The notes beneath the pieces were generated by a model. That model did not search any database. It had not been told where the DNA came from and worked only from the letters and a program-made list of their open reading frames with translations. 64,000 bases of DNA from Leucaena leucocephala (taxonomy: Eukaryota; Streptophyta; Magnoliopsida; Fabales; Fabaceae), in contig CM073547.1 in the NCBI GenBank assembly GCA_037074615.1, forward strand, positions 1,178,001 through 1,242,000. The letters are read 5' to 3'. A program made the position numbers and the translations under genes. Below are positions 25,762-36,933 of the stretch, piece by piece. Every line of letters starts with the position of its first letter. The stretch's first letter is position 1.

Positions 25762-26715
25762 CGAGGATGACTTTTGTTAGGCTTCAGCTAGCTGCGGCTT
25801 CACGTTGGTTCTGTTCTGTAAATATATAATTTTTTGGTTATTTTTTTATCCATTATCTTTTTATATAATGGTGTAAATAATTTATACATTGTACAGGTCA
25901 AGAAAGATATGACTTGATAAACTATACAAAACAGAGAAATGAAGTTAAAAACGGTTGAGGTGAATGTACACACGGTCTCCAGATCACTTTAGCCTAAGAA
26001 ATAGACAGACGATGATGGTATTTAATTGCTTGCGGTTAAGGTGAATTTACCATGTCACCTTGTGGGTAATACACACACACATTATTAAGTCTAATTCATG
26101 GCACTTCCTCTATTGACTCAAATTAATCGTTTGAATATCAAAACAATTTTTAGTCAATATATAGAAACTCCAACTCTAGCTACAAAGGGGCAATGATGAT
26201 TTCATTAACTATTTTAAATTATTCTCGTTAATAATTAACAATCCAATATTTTTATTAAAAGCGAAATTGTAAATATGAAAAGATAAAAATTATGTCAAAT
26301 TTTAATTTAATCTTAAACTCATGAAAATATAAGACATTTGACCGTCAAATTTTAATTTAATCTTAAACTCACATGAAAATATAAGACATTTGACCATGTG
26401 TAATTGAAAATGTTGACATGATAATTATAATTAATTTGATCTTAGTATTGTTCGATATAAAATACTTGGGGAAGTATAATAAACAATCAATTTAACTTTG
26501 TGCAAGCCGCAAAAGTTTTGGTTCAATTCTTAGCCTTCATGTATTGTGGAAAGTATATTATCTTTAGTAGTTATAAAGAGGATTAATCTCTATAAGTAAA
26601 AAAAAATATTTTTTTTAAAATGTAATAAAAATTAATTTTATAATAGGAAATATTTTTGTATTTTTTAATAAAGATGCTGTTAAAATTTAATAAGGAAACG
26701 TCCTCTCGTGTCCAA
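25762..26715. other. 3' flank of the kinesin gene and AT-rich spacer
   Basis: This holds the 3' untranslated region of the kinesin gene and A/T-rich DNA. It includes a 50-bp tandem duplication: TCAAATTTTAATTTAATC starts at 26295 and at 26345. No gene was seen. Confidence 0.6.
26295..26395. repeat. two-copy 50-bp tandem duplication
   Basis: Two adjacent copies begin TCAAATTTTAATTTAATC and end AAGACATTTGACC. They are nearly identical (the second has two extra bases), which suggests recent slippage or unequal exchange. Confidence 0.9.
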
Positions 26716-26960
26716 TTTATTTTAGGGAAAATGACATTTAAATCCCATGTAAGCAATTGAATGATAAAAAAGTCCCAAGAAATGGCATAATTAATGTCAA
26801 GTCCCATGTGACCTCATATGAATTTTTTCTAATTGTAAAAAGACATAAATATCCTTGAAATTTTTCCTTAAGCAAGCGTCTTGCGCGATAGTAAGATACG
26901 GATACCCGATAGTGGGGTTTACCCCTCCATCGGGAAAATAATAATCCATGTACCTGCAAC

Positions 26961-27528
26961 TAGGGATGGAAACAGGCCAGGTTAGGCCAGGCCTTGGCCT
27001 TAACAGGCCAGGCCTGTTAAGTGTCAATTCGGCATGAGCCTGGCCTGTGGCCTGTTATAGGCATTTTTTTTTGTCTAAGCCTGGCCTGTATAAAAGTCTG
27101 ACCTGGCCTGAAGCCTGTTTAAAAGCCTGATTTTTTTAATTATACTAATAGGCTATCTAACAGGCCTTCATAACAGGCTTCCGTAACAGGCTCTCATAAC
27201 AGGCCTCCTAACAGGCCTGTTAAAATAAAATTTAAGAATAAAATATATAATAATACATGTTAGTTTAATGGTTTGACTCTTGTATTGTGTTCAATATGTG
27301 GTAGGTTTAACACCCATTTATTATACTTTAATATTAAATAAATTTTAACTAACAGGCTCAGGCCGCCTAACAGGCTTCGTAAGAGGCCTGAACCTGGCCT
27401 CTTAAGAATAACAGGCTTTCAAACAGGCCTGAGCCTGTGTATTTTTCTAAACAGGCCAGGCCAGGCCAGGCCTAATGTAGGCCAGGCCACAGGCCCCTGA
27501 CAGGCCGCCTGGCCTGTTTCCATCCCTA
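26961..27528. mobile_element. nested non-autonomous hAT (Ac/Ds-like) element, 568 bp, 8-bp target duplication
   Basis: It begins TAGGGATGGAAACAGGCCAG and ends with the exact reverse complement of that sequence. It is flanked by a perfect 8-bp duplication CCTGCAAC (26953-26960 and 27529-27536). TAGGGATG ends with 8-bp duplications are typical of the Ac/Ds branch of hAT. The interior is packed with short CAGGCC/AGGCCTG words in both orientations, resembling hAT subterminal transposase-binding repeats. There is no coding capacity. It lies inside the MULE, so it inserted later. Confidence 0.93.
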
Positions 27529-28150
27529 CCTGCAACTAACAACCCCAGCGCCTGAAATAATAACCCCAACAGTTGCAACTAACAACCTCATCAGCTATAA
27601 CTAATAACCCTATCAGTTACACTTACAACCTCTCCACTTGAAATAACAACCACAGCACCTGCAACTAACAGCCCTAGCCCCTGCAACTAACAACCCCATC
27701 AGCTGTACTAAAAACTCCAGCCCCTACACTAACAACCCCATCAGCTGCAACTTATAACACAGCACCTGCAATAACAACCCCAGCGTCTAAAATAACAACC
27801 CTAGCACCTGCAACTAACAACCCCATCAGCTGTACTAATAACCCTAGCTATGATGATGAGTAAATCCACCTGCAACACAGTGTACTGTTCTCTTATTTCA
27901 CAGCAAAACGTGCTAATACTGTACTGTAGCAGCTGTGTCACTATCAGATAATTTCACGTTTCTAGTTGATGGTGTTTAGTACAACTGATGGTGTTGTTAG
28001 TTGCAGGGGCTGGGGTTGTTAGTTGTAGGTGCTGGGGTTGTTATTTTAGGTGGAGAGGTTGTAAGTGCAGCTGATAGGGTTATTAGTTATAGCTAATGAG
28101 GTTGTTAGTTGCAGAAGCTGGGATTGTTAGTTGCAGGTGCAGGGGTTATT
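27529..28150. repeat. inverted minisatellite arms inside the MULE
   Basis: From 27529 to about 27845, units of about 20-25 bp with the core TGCAACTAACAACCCC recur around ten times. From about 27965 to 28150 the reverse complement (GGGGTTGTTAGTTGCA) recurs. A short spacer (about 27850-27960) forms the loop. The arms could pair into a long imperfect hairpin. No protein is encoded. Confidence 0.85.
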
Positions 28151-28514
28151 ATTTCCCCGATAGAGGGATAAACCCCACTATCGGGTATCCGTAGATAAAC
28201 CCCACTATCGGGTATCCGTATCTTATTATCACGGGAGACCCTTCCTTAAGGGAAAATTTTAAGGATATTTATGTCTTTTTACAGTTAGAAAAAATTCATA
28301 CGAGGTCTCATAGGACTTGACATTAATTATATCATTTTTTAGAACTTTTTTATTATTTAATTGTTTACATGGGACTTAATGTCATTCACCCTTTATTTTA
28401 TCATAAGGTTCCCCCCAGTTCTTGCACCGAGCAACAAAACCCTCCAAAGACGGATTTTTTTCCAGCTTCAAAGTTCACTACCGTCGTACGGAAAGAGCTT
28501 CTAGAAAATCATAA

Positions 28515-30551
28515 ATGGCTATCCCTTATCCTTCTTGTCTCGTATCCGCTTCTGCTCGTTTTCAACCTCTGACTGACAAGAATTGTATCAGAATCGAACC
28601 TCCCTTTCTTCTGGGATTTAAGGTATTTTAGCTATCCGCTATTTAGTTAACTTATCAACGATTATCTCCGTATGTTGTGAGAATTATAATGTGCATTTGG
28701 AATTTTGGTCAAAGACTGCATTTTCATCATATTTAGTTCCAATGGTGATGCGGCTTCTGGTTAGTTTTATAGTTTGCTTTTACAGACATAACTCTGATGT
28801 TCATTATTAGAATTTTAACGAAAAGAAAGGTATGAGCTTTATAGATATAGTATGGTGTGACATAAAACTTCTTGTCTGGCTTCATGCCAAAGCTAATTCA
28901 ACAAATATATTTTAGTTCGTATAATTTCCCATCGAGTCAAGTTGAGTTTGTGGCAAAGAGTTTAATGGAACTTTAAGGAAAAGGCCGAAAATGCAGTATC
29001 GGTACTTAAAAAAATCTATTGTGCAAAGCCCTTTGCCTTTTTGTTAGTGCCGTTGTGCCAATCTGCCTTTTTAGTTGTACTCTGATCTAAGTTATGGGAA
29101 TATCAGGAAGCTTTTGAACAGGATCCGAGATTTAATATTTTGTTTAGTGGGTATTTCATGAGAATAACTAACTCGGCATGCTGTCATAAATAATATGATT
29201 CCAAAAGTAGTTTTAGTACTACTCAAGCGGACCTTTCAGCATTGTGTCCATGTTCATTCGTATTCTCAGGCTGGGAAGTTTTTATCTCGTCCTTTTGGAC
29301 TTTCAAACTGTTGATGGTTTTACATTCTTTTAAAATAAGTCATTTGAAGTCCATGGCAATAAGTTTTTTATTTAGGTCTCTCTTCCTCTTCCTCCTCCTC
29401 CTTTCGTTCATTCTGTCTTTCTTTCTTTTTGGGATGTGTAATATAAGTCTTTCCTTAACAGCCTATTTTTCTTTTCTATAGCAGAGTACATATTGGCATG
29501 TTGAGAAGCGGACTGTTTTAATGTTAAACATTTTTGTGGAAAGTCAGGATCCAAGCTCTCCTGTGCAATGAAGATGTCTGCACAAGAGTCCAATGATCAT
29601 CAGAATATAAATTTGGACCATTTAATTGCAAAAGCACAAAAACTTTGGGACAGGCCCCTGCAGCCTGTCAAGAATTTTCCATGGAACAGGGCATTGGAGA
29701 ATTTCATACAACTTATTCTTGATCTTTTTCTGTCTGTTGTAAAATACCTCTCTGTACCTGTGGTGGCAGCTCCTCCCTTATTGAGTTGTCATACTATGCA
29801 CATGAAAAGAAGCTATTTTTTGTTCCTGTTCCAATCCTCTTAGGATTTGCCATTGCTGGGATCTTGGCAGACACTGCCTTAGACTCATCTCCTCGTTTGA
29901 AGGTAAAATCGATGGTTATGCATAATTTATATTCTGGATTTTTGACAAAATGATGAAGTATTATATTTCTTGTCTGTAAAAGCTTATAATCTTGTAACCC
30001 TTCATGCTTTTCTCCATGACAAGGCTTTGAAAACCCGCTTTTTTAGTCGCTAAAGACGAAGCATGTTTATTTAGTTAGCCTCATTCCAGCTAATGGATTT
30101 CATTTGTGCTAACATCTAGGGATGGATAACATGATAACCGTCATAAGTGTTATCAAGCATCTAGTGTGTGTGTGTATCAGTGGCTTTGATATTTCAGCTA
30201 GTGAATGATCTGAATGTGGTGATAATCATTGGCACTTATACACACATCAGTTATAACCTTCTAGCTAATATAACTGACTATAGTTAACACTGGACACTAG
30301 ATAACTGTTTCATTTACTGGAATCTGCTAGGACTTAAGGTGGCATTATTATATTTGAGATCATTGTTATCGTTTGGGTTTCAGGTTGCAGAAGTTCCTTG
30401 GCATTTGATTGCCATTGCCATTTTGTCCACACTGATTAAATTGCCAAGCCCATATTATCCCTACGGGGGACGCATACTTATTCCACACTTTGCAAATGGG
30501 GTTCTTTTGAGGATTCTCTGGCTTGCAATCTTGTGGCGTAGGAGACCTTAA
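28515..30551 (+). CDS. plastid-type multi-pass membrane protein gene, EMB1273-like, reading frame apparently broken
   Basis: Three exons are inferred: 28515-28622, 29482-29902 and 30384-30551. Exon 1 starts MAIPYPSCLVSASARF, a Ser/Ala/Arg-rich chloroplast-transit-type N-terminus. Exon 2 contains KLWDRPLQPVKNFPWNRALE, then hydrophobic segments (FIQLILDLFLSVVKYLSVPV and VPILLGFAIAGILA). Exon 3 has PWHLIAIAILSTLIKLP and the end IPHFANGVLLRILWLAILW. The sequence resembles my memory of embryo-defective 1273, an embryo-essential plant protein of unknown biochemistry. The frame fails twice: between exon 2's first part and ATG 29568, and at about 29769-29777, where one missing base would rejoin the frames. 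A start at 29568 avoids only the first break. Its 3' end converges on the SnRK2 gene about 380 bp away. The name is tentative. Confidence 0.6.
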
Positions 30552-30931
30552 AGAGCATCGAAGACGCCGAGTTCTGTTGATGGAAGTCAATAGATCCACT
30601 GAGTACTGAGCTATGATTCCAGTCATCAAAGTATATCAATCAGGTACTTTTTGATTGTCGAGAGAAAAGTTGTAGTCTAGATCATATGGTTTGACATTTT
30701 AATGCTTAGGATTCTGCACGTGGCAATAACTTGTTAGATTGATGAGGAAATCTTGTGTAAAGTTGTATCAAGCTTCCGGTTTTTTTCTTGCTTATGAACT
30801 TCATGAGCACATGGGCAAATTCAACTATTTGTAAGGGGAAAACCCAATATCAGAACTTAAGTGAAAGCTTTCTGAACATTTTCCACACTTAGCTTTCTGA
30901 ACATTTTTCAGCCAGAAGTTAAAATGCAGGA

Positions 30932-33716
30932 TTACATTGCATAAACTATTTCTCCGCTACTATCGATGTCGAGATCAGCATCAGACTCGAGGTCCTCCTC
31001 CATGTCATCATCAATATCTAAGCTTCCGGTAAGATAATTGTTGAGAGACTGAGTGCCAGCTGCAGGAATTGTAGCTTCAGAAATTATTTGCATGATTTCC
31101 TCTATGTTCTGCATTGGTTGATCAGGCTCCTCAAACTTGTTGTTCGCTGTACTATGATCATCCATAAGATCAGCTGGTAGGTTCTTCAGAAACCATTCAT
31201 AGTTTCTGATCTCAGGGATTGTTATCCTCTGTCATTAAGATCATATCAGTTTCCAATAAGAAGATTAACGCCTTTAATACTTTATGCAAAACACAAGAAA
31301 ACACCGCTCACAAGTTCTTCCAAAGTTGTAGTCTTTTATTCTAAAAAAGGCAGCTCAATGCAAAAGACTCCCACCAAGTGGGGTCTCACCCAATCCAGTT
31401 GTTAAATCAGAAGACTCGAGTACATAAACAAGGAGCACATTATTTTTCATTGTTTATTAAAAAAAATAGAGAAACTGACCTTTGCAGGGTCGGCAACAAA
31501 GATCCTTGAGATGAGATGTTGGCATTCAGGAGAAATATGAACATAGTCGGGAATTGAGTATTGAACATTCAAAATCCTCTGCAAGCAAAGATCGAACGTA
31601 GTTGAGGAATACCGTTATTACTATGATTTTAACCAAATTATCAGACTGACTAAGAAAATGGTAATGGGTTACATTACATGTATTGTCTTGCGGAAATTTT
31701 TTGGTTCCTCTGGATCCTCAAAAGGATATGCACCCACCAACATGACATATAAAGTCACCCCACAAGACCATACATCGGCAATCTGAGTCAAATTTAAGAG
31801 ATAATGTCAATAAAAAGAGGCAAAAATAGGCATTGTAGCGTCAACACAGATCACTCAGACATGAAATCACTGAAATAGAAATCAAAAACTGATATTAACA
31901 TGTGAAATAGGAAATTATCTGTTCCGAATTCCACAGGTACGATGAAAAGTGATCAAATTATTTTAGTTAAAAATATACCTTGCCATCATACTCCTTCTTA
32001 AGCAAAACTTCTGGAGCAATATAAGCTGGAGTACCAACTGTAGATTTTGGTTGTGAATGTAGCACAGAGGACTGCATGATCAAGATATATATAAATGTAT
32101 ATCACAATCTCATATGACAAAGGCAGAGAGAGATGAAGAAAATTGTTAGATCTTAGATAAGAACTATAAGAAAAAATTATACCTTGGAGTACCCAAAATC
32201 ACATATTTTCAAACGAGGAGCTGGGCTACCATCCAATAGAGTGTTCTCCAACTTCAAGTCCCGGTGGCATACTTGCTTTGAGGAAGAAAACAAATAGAGA
32301 AATTCAAGTCAGATATATCTCACTATTTCTTCATGTACTGAACAAGTTATAATGAGACAAAAGAGACCAAAATTTGTACCATTGCATGACAGTAGCTAAC
32401 CCCAGATATAAGTTGTTGGAAAAAGAAACGAGCCTACACCAGAGAACAATGAAAACGATTAGATAATGACTGTTTTGGCACAGCATTAATGTTATAATAA
32501 TGCCATAAATATAAGAACCTCATCCTCACTGAACCGCCCGGCATTGCATATTCGTTCGAATAGCTCTCCTCCAGAAGCATATTCCATCACAATAGCCAGA
32601 TGTGTTGGTGTCAATATGACCTATAGAAACAGTCACATGTTGATAAGGTAACTAATTTGAATACTTCAAATTCAGGAAAAGGAAAAATGATTATAAGATA
32701 GAGAGGATCTGTTCAAACCTCCTTGAACCTGACAATATTGGGATGCCTAAGTGATCTGTGATTTATGATTTCCCTTCGCACATTTTCATCTATCTGTTTA
32801 GAAATAAGCATTGGTTAGAAATCAGGCACAGAAAAAATCTGAGATAAATCTTCTCTACATATGAATATTTACCAACCCAATCATGAATAAGTCAGTAAAC
32901 ATCACACTTATAAGTAGGACTCACATCAGACACTTTTTTATGTCTATGTATAATTATAATTTATGAATGAGTTGGTCAATCTATTTCTGGAGTACTTAAA
33001 GCGTAGTGCACAATTTCACTATCACGACCAATGTCCAAAATTTCACATTGAGAAGGCTATCAAATGTTTCCTAACATTTGTCCCTTTTTTCCATTGGATT
33101 GCTAACCAAAAATGGGATAACGTACCACTGTTTACTAACTTTAGTCAATTAATTTACATGAAAAGCACAAGATGAATCTCGGAAAGAAAAGTAACCATAA
33201 TGTAAAAGCATGAAACACTTAAACTCCAAAGGCATAACATTTACTAATCACTAAAACTCCACCCAAAGAGAAAAACGCACTACTGTTGTACGCAACCAAA
33301 CAAAAACTAAAACATCATTTTACGCAACCAAACAAAAACTAAAACATCCAACGGAAACATGAATTCCATATCAGGTAATTCTAAAGAGAACCATTAGCCA
33401 ATCTTTAGTTCCAGTTTAGGGGAAAAAATTAACCATTTAAGATCAAAATTTTATCCACTCTCTCGCCCATTTCGTTTCCATATAAAAAGCATAAGACACC
33501 TGACAACATTAAAACATGAGCAAAAATTTGAACACCAACCTTATCACCCCTCTCTATGTACTTAACAGCAACAAGTTCGTCCGTTTGCTTGTCCCTCATA
33601 AGCCTGGCGACTCCAAAATTTCCAGACCCAATATCACGCACGAGCTCATACCGGTCATTGTCGTGCATAATCGACAAATCCATCCCCGGCCCAACTGTGA
33701 TCGCCAACCGATCCAT
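30932..33716 (-). CDS. SnRK2 protein kinase, SnRK2.6/OST1 type, 9 exons, 364 aa
   Basis: This is a Ser/Thr kinase of subclass III SnRK2, the core abscisic-acid kinases released from PP2C inhibition by PYR/PYL receptors. They phosphorylate ABF/bZIP factors and, in guard cells, SLAC1. Minus-strand exons: 33716-33540, 32793-32719, 32620-32519, 32433-32380, 32275-32183, 32071-31979, 31782-31678, 31578-31480, 31228-30932; the frame is fully open. It shows the glycine loop GSGNFG (30-35), VAVK lysine 52, HRDLKLEN (140-147), DFG (162-164) and an activation loop with Ser173 and Ser177, matching OST1 Ser171/Ser175. The SnRK2 box (EEIMQIISEATIPAAG) and the acidic ABA box ending DSSGEIVYAM follow. The length is near that of Arabidopsis OST1 (362 aa). 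An ABRE core lies about 95 bp upstream of the ATG. Confidence 0.96.
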
Positions 33717-33810
33717 TCAAAACCTCAATAGTCCTTAACTCTCTCTCAGTTTATCATCTCAGAAGATAAAGAGAGAGAAAACCTCTGTTAGATCGCACTC
33801 AGTGCCTTTG

Positions 33811-33817
33811 ACGTGGC
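33811..33817 (+). promoter_or_regulatory. ABRE core (ACGTGGC) upstream of the SnRK2 gene
   Basis: The sequence GACGTGGC lies about 95 bp upstream of the kinase ATG, in the leader or core promoter. ACGTGGC is the abscisic-acid response element bound by ABF/AREB bZIP factors, which are substrates of this kinase class. One copy only was noticed. The motif is seen directly; regulation is inferred. Confidence 0.45.
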
Positions 33818-36800
33818 TCGATTAGGACCAATGGATGTGGCGGTGATGGTGGTGGGGGGGGTGAAGGAAGACAAAAAAGATGGTCACAGTCCGTGAAGCT
33901 TCACCCACCAAGTGAGTTATTTGGGGGATTTTGCTGAGCTTTTTGTAAGTTGGAGATGGCGGGTGACGGGGATAAAATGATAATCCGCTCCTCGTGAATG
34001 AAGGAAACCCTTTGCTCCAGTTTTCTTCCTTTCGTAGTCCAACTTACCTTTTTGATTTTATCCAAATCATGTGTTCTGGGGGAAGCAAAAGATCGTTTTT
34101 TATTTCTGTTTTGTAATTTTCTAGTCTCGGAATCAGTGAATTTTTGATTGCGATGACAGAAATGACCTTGCCCCCTTGCGGTTGGAAGAACAGAGAGCTC
34201 CCAGGTGGTTTCCTCTAGAGGGTCAACTTCATGGCTCAAGTTTTGAACCAGTGAGAAACGATTTTGTATGGGAAAAAGGAAGAAAAAGCGAAAAAGACAA
34301 GTGACCTTTGAAGATAAGGGGAACAATCATGTTTTCATTTTAAAAAGAAGAAAGAAAGTGCCGTGACTCTTCCCTGCGATCGCAAGTTCGGATGGATACA
34401 ATAATAAAACAACAGAAGCCGCTACTTAGTTCATAAGAAACTATATATACATATATAGTATATATATGCACCATACTTACGATTAAAAATTTTACAGACT
34501 CAAAAAAATGACACTATTAACTGAGATTCTAAAAATTTTATTTAATATAAAATTTAATTAATTTTTTATTAAATAGATTAAAAAAAATTAGATAAATTAG
34601 TTAATTATAATTAATATAAAAATTAATTGATTAATTTATATAGATTAATAAATATATACTTTAAAATATTTAATTTAATAATAATTTATTTATTTAATTT
34701 TTTATATGTAAATTTAGGATATATGAATCAGTGACCAATTTATTTATACTTTAGACTTCTTAACTATACTTTAATATTTATTTTTTAAATTTATTTAAAA
34801 AGTCATATAGATTTTATATTAAAGAAAATGGGGAGTATTCAATTTTTTTAATAAAGATTTAAAAAAATTTATTTTTTTTTAAATTTTTTAGAAAGGAATT
34901 GGATTAACCACAGTCTAAAGGTATAGAGAAAATTTTTTTTCTCCTAAGCGATATAAATATTAGACATGGTGAGTTATCTATTACTTTCAGATATAAACTT
35001 AAATATATAAGAGTTAAAATATTTCTTTAAATACTGCGACTATAATTATAATAAAATAATATTTTTTAAGAATATAATATACTAGCTAACTAAACCTAGG
35101 GGTAAAAAATATAATATACTCAAACGTGAATTTTTAACTGAATGGCTGTGTCTGATGGTAGTTGTATCTTCTGTGTTGGCGCTCTACGTGAGTTTTTATT
35201 TTTATAAATTTGAGAAATTTGCATGAAATCAAAGATATACTATAGCTTTAATAAAAAAATTATTATCAAATTTATCTAAATTTTTTTATAAAAAAATGGA
35301 TTGGAAATCAGCGTTTCAAAGCTTGAACATTTAAAAATAATAATGGTTAATTTAATCAATCCATCTCTTACAGTATTATATTTACCTCTATTTTTTTTAG
35401 AGATAATTGTCTTTAATTTTTAATCTTTATCTTTTCAACTACAATGCGTTATGCTAAGATTTGTCATGATACTTTTGAGATATGTATTGTAGGTTTTTTA
35501 TTTTATTTCATATTGATAAAATCATGCATACAGTTTCTTTTTATCAAAATATTGACTAAAACAAATATAAATTTAGTTCCAAAAAATCATATATAAACGT
35601 CATGAAACCTAGCCATAAAGGACTCACGTGACAAAATACAAGAGCTTGGGCTAATATGTCACGTGGATATAGCTGAGAGATGTTTTTTTCCTGGCGTCCA
35701 TCTAAATTAGCTTTGGTTTATTTTATTTTGTTAATTTATTAATGTGTTGCCTTGGACCACAAACCCTTTAGTGGCATGATTTTTAAATATTGAAATATAA
35801 TGTTCAATCAAGTAAATCAAAATAAGACCAAATTGGAACGTTTTTATTTTTTTTATGGACTATATATATATATTTCTCTATGTAAGAGTGGGCTAAAGTC
35901 TAAAAAACAAAAGAATTTAAATTACTGATGAATTGATTCCCATATATTCTAAAGTCATTAATAGTTTATTTAGTATAATAGAAATAGAGATAAAAAATAT
36001 ATTTTTTTTATTTTTTATGTCTAATGTGATAGAAGTTATTTTTATTTTTAATATTTTAAATTATTTTAATTTTATTAAAAAATTTGATAATTAAGATGAT
36101 AGGAGTGAAAAGTAATTTTTTTTATATTATTTTATCTCAATTTTAAAATTTTTAGATAATTTTAATATTTTATAATTTATAAAAAAATATTTTAAATTAT
36201 AAAAAATATATATATATATTAATTTTAAATTTATTTTTATTCTATTAAATAAATTTTTAAAATATATTTCAATTTTTACTTTCACCTAACATTATTACAT
36301 CATACGTATTGTAAGTGCTATCATCAATTAACCAACCAATCATTTATGTGCCTTTTCTTGTTGGGCTTACAAAAGAGTGGAAAAAAGTTGACCCTACTTT
36401 ACGCTTAGTAGGAGTTTTTCAAAGCGACCCAAATATTGGGCCTAAGCCCAATAAGAATTCCAGGAGGATAAAATATAATCATAATTCAACTAGTAAAAAA
36501 ATAAAATATATAACTATATATTCAATATCTAAAAAATATTATTTTATTATAATTTTAGTTATAGTATTTAAAGAGATATTTTAATTTTTATATACCTAAA
36601 TTTATATTTAGAGAAATTAACTGTTAATACTATTTAATATTAATATTATGTGTCTAATTTTTTTTTAATTTTTGTACAAAAATAAATCATAAAACATAGA
36701 TTCACCGAAATCCTTAACTCGGTCAGCATCATCGTTGGTACTTGCTAGTTGCAAAGGAGCGTCGCCCTCAAAGACTTGTGCCGCGAAACCCGGCGAGACG

Positions 36801-36933
36801 TCCATAAAGAGACATGCTCCCTCCATAGCATAGCTCAAGAGCTTACACTTCCACCCTTCCCTCGTTCCCTCGTTCCTTCTCCTTCGTCTCCAATCTTCCC
36901 TCTAAACCCAATCCTAATTTCACTCTCTTCTTC
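33818..36933. other. SnRK2 promoter flank, AT-rich spacer and OTP51 leader
   Basis: The first 600 bp is mixed-composition SnRK2 upstream DNA. It contains a 141-codon minus-strand open frame (33901-34326) with no recognisable domain. From 34430 to about 36700 the sequence is extremely A/T-rich with transposon-like fragments; 34890-35070 resembles the dispersed repeat at 53.9-54.6 kb. The final 200 bp is the CT-rich leader of the PPR gene. Confidence 0.5.
34890..35070 (+). repeat. diverged copy of a dispersed repeat family
   Basis: The order of motifs (A-rich start, ACAGTCTAAAGGTATAGAG, ATATAAATATTAGACA, a TTTCAGATATAAACTTA segment, then TTAAATACTGCGACTATAATTATAATAAAATAAT) matches 53.98-54.60 kb and about 58.02-58.21 kb. 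The copies are diverged and no target duplication was found, so the element type is unknown. Confidence 0.45.

Larger units (their letters stand above)
26725..28391. mobile_element. non-autonomous Mutator-like (MULE) hairpin element, 1667 bp, 9-bp target duplication
   Basis: The element is bounded by a perfect 9-bp direct repeat TTTATTTTA (26716-26724 and 28392-28400). Its ends are long inverted repeats of roughly 240 bp, starting GGG(A/T)(A/G)AATGACATT on both strands. A 9-bp duplication plus long terminal inverted repeats is the hallmark of the Mutator superfamily. No transposase reading frame is present. The interior is an inverted pair of minisatellite arms, so the whole unit can fold back. 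A hAT element is nested in the left arm. The right terminal repeat contains an extra copy of a segment of about 23 bp (28171-28193 and 28198-28220). Confidence 0.9.

Noticed and set aside
27529..28150. Regular short repeats with spacers resembling a CRISPR array
   Set aside because: Units are imperfect, have no unique spacers, form two inverted arms inside a MULE, and lie in a plant nuclear context.
33901..34326. 141-codon minus-strand frame upstream of the SnRK2 gene
   Set aside because: No recognisable domain, mixed low-complexity composition, and a position in promoter or leader sequence. An upstream ORF cannot be excluded but is unsupported.
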